A DNA stretch of 64,000 nucleotides from Capronia americana (taxonomy: Eukaryota; Ascomycota; Eurotiomycetes; Chaetothyriales; Herpotrichiellaceae): the NCBI GenBank assembly GCA_016110215.1, contig JADWQD010000010.1, positions 1,116,001 to 1,180,000 of the forward strand, given 5' to 3'. Below, piece after piece: positions 55,207 to 64,000 of the stretch. Every line of letters begins with the position of its first letter. Positions within the stretch are counted from its first letter, which is position 1. The translations under genes were made by a program, and so were the position numbers. A model generated the notes under the pieces. The model had not been told where the DNA came from and ran no database searches. It was given only the letters and a program-made list of their open reading frames with translations.

Positions 55207-56551
55207 ATGGCGACCAAGTCCTTCAAGCTTCTCTGCTTGGAGAATCCGCTTCTCGACATCCAAGGTGTAGGGTATGTTCACAATCATGTCCATGTCCCGT
55301 TCTCGCCTAGGCCTCAAGCTCCTACCATTTGCTTTCTCTATGCCTCCCTTCCTTGTCCCTAACTACTAGTTACACGCAGAGATCAGGAAATGCTCCAAAA
55401 ATATGGCCTCAAACTCGACGACACCCTCTTGGCCGAACCCCACCAAATGGACCTCTACGACGACCTCATCCAGAACCGCAGCGCCAAATTAATTCCTGGC
55501 GGCGCCGCACAGAACACAGCTCGCGGAGCGCAGTACATGTTGCCCGCCGATAGTGTGTGGTACATCGGCAGCGTCGGAGACGACGAGTACTCCAGGATAC
55601 TGCGCGAGAAGTGCAAGGAGCAGGGTACGTGCATTGGACACCCTTCCCACGGACTGGATCGCTATCGCGCAAGAGCGGAACCAGAGGGACGTTCGACGTA
55701 GCGAGCATGGTCATTGACACTCGAGATAGGTCTCCACGTCGAATATCACGTCGAGCCCTCCATCCCGACAGGAAAATGCGGCGTTATCATCACCGATCAC
55801 CACCGCACCATGTGCACGCACCTGGCTGCCGCGAACGAATACAAGCTCTCCCATCTGCAAAAACCCGAGATCTGGTCGCTCGTGGAATCGACCCAGACGT
55901 TCTACGTCGGCGGCTACCACCTGACCGTGTGCCCTCCGGCGGCCATGGCGCTAGCGAAACACGCAGCCGAGACCAACAAGATTTTCATGCTGTCGCTGTC
56001 GGCAGGCTTCATCCCCCAGTTCTTCAAGGATCCGCTCGCCGAGATCCTGCCCTACTGCGACTTCGTCTTCGGCAACGAGAACGAAGCGTCCACGTGGGCC
56101 GAGACGCAGGGCCACAAGGGTATCAGCATGGCCGAGTGCGCGAAGCTCATGGCCCGATCTCCCAAGGTGAACACGAAGAGGCCGAGAGTCGTCATCGTGA
56201 CGCAAGGCACCGACCCGACCATCGTGGCCGTGCACGACAGTGCCAAAGGCGACGAAGTCGAGGTGAAGGAGTACCCCGTCCCGGTCATTGAGCAGGAGAA
56301 GATCAACGACACGAACGGGGCCGGCGATGCCTTTGCAGGCGGCTTCTGCGCAGGCGTCGTTAACGGGGACAGTCTGGAAGAGTGCATCAAGAAGGGCCAT
56401 TGGTTGGCGAGGTTGAGCTTGCAGGAGCTGGGGCCATCGTGAGTCCTCGACCGTGCTCTCGTCCCACTTTCCTGTGGTCATATATGCTAACCCAGTTGTG
56501 ATGTACAGATATCCATGGCCGAAGCAGACATACAAAGGCAGCGAGGCCTAG
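55207..56551 (+). CDS. ADO1: Adenosine kinase
   Basis: Four exons: 55207-55271, 55380-55624, 55730-56438 and 56509-56551, giving 353 aa. A PfkB/ribokinase-family enzyme that makes AMP from adenosine and ATP. It keeps the methyl cycle running by removing adenosine derived from S-adenosylhomocysteine. Signatures are ENPLLDIQG at the N-terminus, IPGGAAQNTARGAQ (PfkB motif 1), YIGSVGDDEYSRIL, FVFGNENEA, and NDTNGAGDAFAGGF (motif 2 with the catalytic Asp). The last 14 codons (YPWPKQTYKG) lie on a separate exon and match the family C-terminus. The length equals that of known adenosine kinases (about 340-350 aa). Confidence 0.95.
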
Positions 56552-57321
56552 CTGAACGTTCTTGCAAAAGCGGTACAGCATGAAAGACGGCGTCCGTGTT
56601 TAGAAGAAGAAAAGCGTGTACATTTATGGGCGCATGGGTAAGGGTCATTCAACAAGACCACTTTCTTGGGTGATGGCATGCATGATACCAACGTCTTCCA
56701 CGACTTGAACGGTTCATTATGATACCTAAAGCATAGAACTCCCGAACTTGATTAGAGAGCGACATCAGTTGCGCGAGATACAAGTGAAACAAAGGCAATT
56801 TATGGCTGGCCGGGTTACCAATGTCCTCCGTGACCTGAAAAGGACTCAATTTCATGCCATAGCATTTGAATTCCGGACCCAGTAGGGGAACAAGCGTGGC
56901 ACTTGGCCAAGCCATAGATAGACGACACAAGAGTAGCCACATTTCTCGGCCCACGTTCCGGCGAAATGCCCGGGCTCCCCCGACAAGCAGCTGCTCGGTG
57001 AGAACATTGGTATTGTTGCTGTCCGGGTGCAGAGGCAGCCAAGCAGACCGCAGTTGGGGCTACCGTCGCAACCGCGACGACTGCATTTCCCCATAAATCC
57101 ATGCCTCACGTTGCTCCTCCCAGCCCACAGCAGCTGAAGCTACTTTTGGGTCTGTGTCCAAGCTGGGCGCTGAAGGGGAGCTTCTGGACCGTGAGGAGCC
57201 ACAAGCGCAAATGACCGCGTCAGCAGCCATGGCCTGGATAATGTCAGTCCGGTGGACCAGATGGCTCCCCCCCACAAAAAGTATCCACTGTAGCTGCTTG
57301 ATGCTCGTTGATTGCCACCGG
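56552..57321. other. Convergent intergenic region
   Basis: Between adenosine kinase (+) and the Est1/Smg7-like gene (-). Overlapping frames of about 80-180 codons on the minus strand near 56,650-57,605 have no motifs and no splice links to the genes on either side. Confidence 0.5.
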
Positions 57322-60220
57322 TTATCCGGACTGAGCGCTGTTCGGAGTGCGACTACTCCTCGGCCGTGATTCGCCAATAGCACCGTAAGGAGACGCATGC
57401 GGTTGTTTTGTAGGTACAGGAGTCTGGTGGACAGGCACTGCGCTGACGAATGAGCCTTGCCAAGGCGAAGATGGGGATTGCATTTGGTTGTGGGCTCGGA
57501 TCCAGGATGTGAGGTTGGGCGTGGTGTCATAGTGGCTCGACATCGTCGGCTGAAACGAAGATTGGGGCGATGTCCTCGTCTGTATTTCCTCCTGCAAGTG
57601 CACAAGGTTCGTATGGAACTCCGCAGAGCTGCTAAGACTTTGAGGCACAGAAGGCGGCTGCATTAGACGATGAGCACTGCTTGGCCGGGGAGATGACTCC
57701 GATGTTTCCCCTGGTCGCGGAGCAAAAGGAGTATTCCAGATAGATGGCAGAGGTGCAATGTTGATGGTATGGGCCCTCGGACTAGGTTGCGAGGCGTTTG
57801 ACGAGTGTTGCATCCGCTGCACAAGGTCTCGTGCATTGAATGTCGCAGGCTGCGATGGTGGATTTCCCCATTCGGCAAATGTTTGCGCTACCGGAGTCTT
57901 CAATGGGGCTGTCGAGGAATCGTGTGCAATGCTTGAGCGGTTACTTTCTGCGCGAGGCGCCCCAGGGCGTGTCAGGTCATCGACCATGTTCTCCATTCGG
58001 GAAGCCATTGAACCCTCGGCGTCGGTGACGCTCTCATGCTGACTAGGAACTTGACGGACGATCCCGCCATTCATGATAGCGTACTCAGCGTCGCCACTTC
58101 GTACCCTTTCCCGTGGAGCAGCAAAAGCCTCAGCAGCTGAGGCGACGCCTACTTCTTCAGCTCGGGCGGACCCATCACCGTCACCAAGGTAGACGAAGCG
58201 CTTGTCCGCGAACGTCAGAGGCACGGAAAGAGAAATGAACTCATCCTTTGTTATGTCAGCGGTATTATGTCGCGCGAGAACTGCAACTTACACTCTTGAA
58301 AAGAAACATAGCGTCTCGAATAAATTCCTTGATGCGAAAAAGCATCTCCTTGTTAGGAAGCTGAGGACCAAAGCTATCTTCGGTATACATTGGTTTGCAT
58401 TGGCTCGATCGACGAAATCGTTTGGCCCGGACGAACTGGCTGAAGGCAGTAAAACCAAGAGTCTCTGTGTCCTCTTTCAGCAGATACTCAATCTCAGCCT
58501 CACTAGGTGGAAACAACTGCAGCAGGAGGTTGAGTACCCCAGTATAAAGTCGCCACAGCCGCTGCATCTGAGAAGCGAGGTCCGAGTTCGCCAGGAGATA
58601 CTCAACGGTGGTAAGCAGCCAGCCGCTGTATAGCCTCAGATGTGATAGGGTCCGGCGCGTGACCGGAGGGACCTCCGCAAGAGGATTGTCTGAAGGGGTG
58701 CCGACATTTTCTGCAAGCAGCTGAAGCTCCTCAAGCCCAAGCTTGAGAAGCAAAGAGAACATTTTTACATTGAATGATTGAAGGATTTGAAAAGAGCGAA
58801 GGGCTGACGGGTCGCCTGCTCTCTCAGTCAGACAAAGGTATATTGGACGATGGAGAGGTTTGCACATACCGCTCACCTTGTCCGCGGCAGATTTCTCCGC
58901 CGCGATGTTGATCAAGGAGAACTTCCTGAGAATGGTAGCCTCAGGCTGCTCCCGGATTTGATCAGCAATGAGCCGGAGGATCTCCGTCTGCTGCTCCTCC
59001 TGGTCTGGGATTTTCTCTTCCCAACAACGAGCATGAAACAAAAGGAACTGTTCATAGAGGTAAGGGTCGCCCTTGAATACATCCGAGTTCTCGGCGATAG
59101 ACTTTCCCTGGTTGGACTTGACACGGAGTTTCTTGAATTCGAGCTCCAGGTTTCCTCGCGCTTGGGGAAACGGGGTTCCCACGCACATAGCCTGGTACAA
59201 GTGGTAGACAGCTCGTAGGTGATCTTGGTCACTGAGGGCTATGACAGCCAGTTGATTGTACGCTCTGCCGTCGGCGGGCTTGAGGACGGCGGCCTTGTTA
59301 TAATACCCTACGGCGGGACCCCAGTTGCGTAAACGTGTTTTCAGCTCGGATTCTCGGTATCTAGAAAGGTCTCCGCACTGCACCAGGGCTGAATAGCACG
59401 ATTCGACCAGTTTGCTCTTGAGCACGGCGCTCACGGTCTGTGGCGTGTCTGCTGAAAGCGCTGTCAACTATGAGCGAGAGTCCAGCAACGTAGGCGAATT
59501 GGTTCATACTATCCAGTTCCATACCATGCGCCAATGAGAGGATCTCCGGAATGCCCTCGAAATTCGAGGCGAGGCGCTGAATGTAATTTCGATAGAAAGC
59601 TTGGCTGGATTTGATGAACAGCAGGTAAACTTTCTCAGCTTTCCGGCGCTCGACCTTCAATTTCTGGCCGTCTCCCTCTCGGAATCTCGCCAGCAGCGGT
59701 CTGAATCTTGAGTTTACCTTGGAATGCGCAGCCCACAAGCGGGCTTCAACTTGCTTCTTAGCCGCCGCCTCGAAGTCGCTGAAGATATAGTCTTGACATG
59801 CTGCGCGGAACCTAGCGCTGTGAGTAGACGGTTCGCTCGGGGATGTGGTGGGCTCACTTTGCGAGCAAAGGTTCCAGGTTCTCGTGCTTGGTCTCTGGCC
59901 GGGATAAAGCAAGCATAAGATCGTCTTCTGCGCGATCTACATTTCTGCAACACTCAGGTCAGAAATGGCCAAGGTCACAGAAGTCTGAGATCATACTTGG
60001 AGGCCCGTAGGGCGATGTCTTCCATGATGGTATTGAGGCAAGCAAATAGGTCATCCCGACCGTCCTTGCTGGTCAAGATGAATGTCCGGCGGGGGTCGAC
60101 CACAGCTGAGGGTTGCGCTCCATTGATACTTTCTCTCGACTTCTTGCAGTCGAGATGGCAGTCGCAAGGCACGCAGGGGGACGAATGATGTGGGCAACAC
60201 TGATTGTCTCTGACATTCAC
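57322..60220 (-). CDS. Est1/Ebs1/Smg7-family protein (nonsense-mediated decay or telomere related)
   Basis: Clear exons are 59944-59858, 59811-59510, 59460-58877, 58822-58292 and 58245-57322, about 880 aa in all with the 5' part. The 14-3-3-like and TPR region reads through KVYLLFIKSSQAFYRNYIQ, ESCYSALVQCGDLSRYRE, WGPAVGYYNKAAVLKPADG, YNQLAVIALSDQDHLRAVY and PFPQARGNLELEF. The order ending in GNLE is diagnostic of Est1/Smg5/Smg7. The last exon is disordered and rich in Ser/Pro/Gln. Smg7/Ebs1 members bind phosphorylated Upf1; Est1 members serve telomerase; I cannot decide between these. The 5' end is unresolved: the frame is open up to 60220 but the only certain in-frame ATG is at 60025. A chain from ATG 60324 spliced at 60220 to 60068 is in phase but unproven. 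Confidence 0.83.
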
Positions 60221-60385
60221 CTTGAAAGAATCGTAGGAAAGTGCAAGAAAAGCGACGTGAACAAGTGGGGATGGTCGCGTCTACGGCGGAGTGGGCGGCA
60301 ATAGCCACAATCTCGTTTTCGCATCTCAATTTCAATTGAAAGCCACGAACTGTTATGCTTTTCCCAGGGTCAAGAAGCACGCATT

Positions 60386-61552
60386 ATGGCGCAAGTATCG
60401 TCGATGCGCCTGTTGCGGACATGGCGGTCACTGAACAACTCATCTATCTGCAATCGATGTCTTTATTCACGACGGACGATAGCTACTCAAGCAGCTGTAG
60501 CAGAACCGCCATACGCAGAACTTGAACAAGAGTCGTCTCTGGTACCAGTCCAAAGCCCACATCCCAAAGCCCAGGATTTTGATCCTTTGGCATTCTCGAA
60601 ATCGAGGAAGCGACAACTTCCTCCCAGCAGGTAGAGGAAAATATTTCCAGACTTGACAGCAACACGCTCACATTGAATAGGTATCGATTTCGAAGTCCCA
60701 GATATGATCGCGGTCCCATGCATCCTCATCAACCTTTACATCCCTCAGATCCTGCCAGCCGAGAATTTGTCCCTGGCCCTTTCTCCTCCCCGCGAGTCGA
60801 GCTGGCCTATCACAACATCATTGCTCCTGATTTCATGACAATGTGCTACCAACATACACCCCCGGGATTTAGGCCGGCGGAGAAGGGACCTCGTTTACGT
60901 TCTTGGGAGGGAGACAACCCATATTTTACCAACAGACAATTACGCGGTCCCCGTGGTGGAGACGTTCTGCGACTGTTGAGAAAACCTATCACTTTTCGAA
61001 ACGTTCCTATGGTTGAGCGAGTCACGGTACATGCCTACTGCAAAGGCGCACTCAAAGGAGGCTCGGGCTACCTCCACGTTGCTGGCATGATTTTGCAGGC
61101 AATCACGAACTATAGGGTCGAGATACACCGGGCCAGAAACAATGAACAGACTTGGGGTTTGATCAAAGGCCGGCCAGTCAGTATGACCGTGGATCTGAAG
61201 GGCGAAGACATGTATCATTTCCTGGGCAAGCTGATCAATGTCGTCTTGCCGCGTATCAAAGACTGGAACGGCGTTAGAGCCACGACAGGTGACAACAGTG
61301 GTAATCTGTCCTTCGGTTTGAATCCAGATGTGGTTGCTGGCTTTCCAGAGATCGAGATCAACTACGACGCCTACCCGACCAAGATGATTCCAGTAAGTTC
61401 GGATAACTTGTGACCTTTGTCAAGGACCTGCTGATTCCTTTTTCCGCTAGGGTTTATACATCACAGTCCACACCACCGCCAATCAGGACAAAGATGCGAG
61501 GCTCCTCCTTCAGCAACTGGGCATTCCTTTCTACGGCAAGATTGTTGATTAG
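60386..61552 (+). CDS. MRPL7: Mitochondrial large-subunit ribosomal protein uL5m
   Basis: Three exons: 60386-60630, 60681-61392 and 61451-61552, giving 352 aa. An Arg-rich mitochondrial presequence (MRLLRTWRSLNN, RCLYSRRTIATQA) precedes a lineage-specific N-terminal extension. The L5 fold follows: PMVERVTVHAYCKGALKG, GYLHVAGMILQAITNYRVEI, IKGRPVSMTVDLKGEDMYHF and LPRIKDWNGV. It ends with the C-terminal half (LSFGLNPDVVAGFPEIEINYD, read as LSFGLNPDV and FPEIEINYDAYP) and GLYITVHTTA on the last exon. Function is in the mitoribosome central protuberance. Length is near the fungal norm (yeast Mrpl7, about 290 aa) plus the extension. Confidence 0.93.
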
Positions 61553-62543
61553 AGAACTATATCCGGTTGTGTTCACCGACGTCAATCTCTTCGGGACTGA
61601 TCAAGGACGCGGTTCGGCACCACCTTGTCTAGATTGCATATCGTAGGCTCCGGCCTGCGCTGCTTCGACCGTTCCTGGAGGCGCTGGAGATCATGAGTCG
61701 GTTTAACGTGGTTGCATGAACTTGCCCTGCCACGCTTCGCGCGGTCTTGAAAAATCTCCTCGCACCCTTGGCTGGGTGAGACTATGATTCAGAGCGCTTT
61801 CGCGATTGATCTATCATGCCTTAGAGGTGCAGAACCTGTAAATGGAAAATCTTTGTTAGGAGGCTCGCGGACCCGTCAAGACGACGCGGGTCACTCTGGG
61901 AAGGCGCGAGCAAAGGACGCGTAGGATACAACGGTCTCACAGTTCACCAACGCACTTATCGATGCGAGGACCAACCTTGGCGCCTGAAGGATGAGGCGAT
62001 GGGTTGCTTGCATGGTAACAGGTCAATAGAAATTGTACTATAAGAACAGCAGAATATCCGTTACGCACAAGCGAGCGAATGATCGATCGGATTCATACTA
62101 AAGCTTCATCTCGTACTCCTGGTAACCCAGAACAGACAAGCATTGTCCGCTTTCAAAACGGAGGGTAGAAACGGCACCGCTGCAAAGGGAAAGGGGATAG
62201 GTCTGTTTTCGAGTGATATTCGATTCTTGGTGCTGTAACGAATCATCTTTTCTGTCGTGCCCGATGGCGAGGCACCTTCAGCACCAAGCCTGGCAAGAGC
62301 CGTTGTGCAATGAAATCCCGATGTCATTTCGTCAGGATCCCAATGCCAGTCATTTCCGTAGACATGTTCATGGATTCAAGCGCAGCAAGCCGCATGGCGA
62401 CGGCCCGTCCTGCATCGGTGCGCTCCATGACCAGGTAGACTGTCTCTTCGTCTCCCGCCGCATCACACGCTCGGCAAGTGTAGGAACACCACTGCCACTG
62501 CCACCGCCACCACCACCTCACCACCGCTCTCGTCTGCACGCGC
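61553..62543. other. Convergent intergenic region
   Basis: Between uL5m (+) and eL24 (-). No gene, repeat or RNA gene recognised. A GCCACCACC-type simple stretch lies near 62,490-62,520. Confidence 0.5.
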
Positions 62544-63339
62544 TTATCTCGTCGTTGCTTTGACCTTGCTCGGTGCGCCTTTAGCCCCCTGCTTACTCGT
62601 GATCTGGCCCCTCGAAGCGTTGGCGGCGCTCTTTGCCTTCTCGGCCTTCTTCTTGCTCTCGCTGGCGGCTTTCTTCTCCTTGGCGTCTTTGATTGCGGCT
62701 TGTCGGGCAGCGGCTCTGGCCTCGGGACGCTGGGCGCGGCGCTCCTTGATCACGTCGAGGGACGCTCCGACGATGGCGCGCTGGTGCTTGACGGTGCGGC
62801 GGGTGCGCTTCTTGGCGACTTCCTGTGTACAGAAACGGGGAAGTCAGTGGATTTGTTGGACGCAGAGTCATGGAATTGTGAGAGTTGGGAAAATGTCGTT
62901 CCAATTCTATTCCTCCCTCTTCTTCTCAGACCCTTCGGTCCATAAGGCCGGCCGATGACCTCTCACGCTTGTCTTTTGTTGTAGAAGATAATGAAGGGGT
63001 AGGATAAGGTGCGGGACTAACCTCTGAGATACCCTTCTTGTGCATGCGGCGGTAGAGAATGGTCCAGGCTATTCTGCGGGGGTTCTTGCGCTGCAAGAAA
63101 AGAGACTCGGTCTTGCCATTTTGGAATCGGAAGATCTTGCTGTCGCCGCGGACGTAGAGCTTGCCCTGTAAACCGCCGAAAATAAATGTCAGCCACAGCG
63201 ATCAATTGTCTGGGTTGCTGCAAATTCGTCGATTGCTGTTTTCGCGGAGAGGTGGCGGTTCCGCGCGCTGATGGAGTGGAAGACTGACCTTGCCCGGGTA
63301 GATTTTGGTGCCGCTGAAGGTATCGTCGTAGGTACGCAT
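62544..63339 (-). CDS. RPL24: Cytosolic ribosomal protein eL24
   Basis: Three exons: 63339-63289, 63165-63022 and 62822-62544, giving 157 aa. The N-terminal globular part reads MRTYDDTFSGTKIYPGKGK, LYVRGDSKIFRFQNGKTE, SLFLQRKNPRRIAWT and YRRMHKKGISEEVAKKR. The rest is a long Lys/Ala-rich helix (KEKKAASESKKKAEKAKSA) that reaches toward the 40S subunit in the known ribosome structure. Size matches the family (155-157 aa). Splitting of a ribosomal-protein gene by two introns in its 5' half is usual for Pezizomycotina. Confidence 0.96.
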
Positions 63340-63821
63340 CTTGACGATCCACTGATGCTGTACCTAGTTGTCGAGAAAGTTGAAGTTGGATTGAGGTCGA
63401 AAAGCGGCACTCGATCGTCACTGCGGCGGAAGTCGATTTCTGTGGGCTTAGCTAAGCCTCGCCAAGAGATGTACGGATGTGCATTAAGGCGAAATGGGAC
63501 TGGCTACGGCGGAGCGTAAAAACGGCCTTGGACAAGCCCCTTTTTCCGGGACGAGTCACCAGGTGTGGCTTCAAGATCAATCTCTGTTGATTCCATTGTT
63601 ATGGTCCTCGCCATCCGTGGCGGGATCTCTCGAGTCAATGCGCTGATTCCAATGTCATGTCCTCTCTAGCCCATTAGTACACTTGGTGCATGAGCCGTTT
63701 CAACTCGTCATTTCTCCAAGAAAGCGTGCTTGTTCTGTGTTCCAATTCCAATAGAGGGCCTCTCCTTCCAACGCCTCGCTAATGATTTTGCAACCTTCCG
63801 TGAATTCATTTCATGGAAAGC
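63340..63821. other. Intergenic: eL24 promoter
   Basis: Upstream of eL24 and downstream of the gene that enters from the right edge. No feature assigned. Confidence 0.5.
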
Positions 63822-64000
63822 TCACAAAGCACGTCGATTCATGTCCTCATCATGCCACAAGCAGTCGTTCCATGGGTCCTTCTTGCACTTTCGACACTGG
63901 ATATCCTTGCAAATCGGGTGGGGGCATTCACCACAGCAATCAGGACAGACCATCTTGCCACAACCAACCTCATCACCTTTGGTGCACTGCAGGAAAGTAG
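63822..64000 (-). CDS. Partial: cysteine-rich C-terminus of a gene running past the window
   Basis: On the minus strand one frame is open from the window edge to a TGA at 63824-63822. Its end contains ten cysteines within about 47 residues: CTKGDEVGCGKMVC, then PDCCGEC, PHPICKDIQCRKC and WNDC, then the tail MNRRAL. The CxxC-type spacing looks like a zinc-binding or disulphide-rich module; I do not recognise the family. TTTCCTGCAG just inside the edge is a good splice acceptor, so the final exon may begin at about 63,987. The start of the gene lies outside the window. Confidence 0.6.
   Translation of the reverse strand, partial: TFLQCTKGDEVGCGKMVCPDCCGECPHPICKDIQCRKCKKDPWNDCLWHDEDMNRRAL

Noticed and set aside
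62213..62563. 116-codon plus-strand frame next to eL24
   Set aside because: Low-complexity Pro/His end and no conserved features.

Overview
The window is nuclear DNA from a filamentous ascomycete (Pezizomycotina). Genes are monocistronic and lie on both strands. Most are split by short introns of about 45-90 bp with GT/AG ends and CTAAC- or CTGAC-like branch sites. The families are fungal ones (DUF2841, DUF6594, SLP1-type SUN protein, AIM9-like, Ksp1-type kinase). A eurotiomycete such as a chaetothyrialean is my best guess, but that is inference. I found no CRISPR array, no rRNA, no tRNA and no intact transposon.

Layout. 1-3946: no supported gene. 3947-6095 (+): DUF2841/YDR124W-like protein. 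7144-12355 (+): mRNA-export factor SAC3 with an FG-repeat segment. 13068-14832 (-): peroxisomal-type acyl-CoA dehydrogenase. 15835-17736 (-): Ksp1-like kinase. 17737-23777: 6 kb gene-poor tract rich in GAGTACTC palindromes. 23778-25605 (-): PGS1, cardiolipin pathway. 26115-28715 (+): ubiquitin hydrolase ending in a CaaX box. 29182-30952 (-): serine beta-lactamase-like esterase. 31938-33643 (-): decayed AIM9-like phosphotransferase. 34580-38681: a small membrane protein, a small secreted cysteine-containing protein, a 12-bp minisatellite and the first of two DUF6594-type mini membrane genes. 40296-40780 (+): the second one. 41122-43905 (-): SLP1. 44350-46197 (-) and 46769-48397 (+): a cytochrome P450 and an MFS transporter in divergent orientation.

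48974-64000 is a dense housekeeping block: NDUFA12 (+), LTV1 (-), LSG1 (+), a DUF1770-like protein (-), adenosine kinase (+), an Est1/Smg7-family protein (-), mitochondrial uL5m (+), eL24 (-), and the cysteine-rich end of a gene that continues past the window. LTV1 (40S) and LSG1 (60S) share a 263-bp promoter interval, so two late ribosome-assembly factors may be co-expressed. uL5m and eL24 add mitochondrial and cytosolic ribosomal proteins to the same block.

The accessory part is 30-48 kb. It holds the pseudogene, the lineage-specific small proteins, both minisatellites, the duplicated mini-genes and the P450/MFS pair. Exon boundaries below were read by hand from splice signals and frame continuity; no alignment was run.
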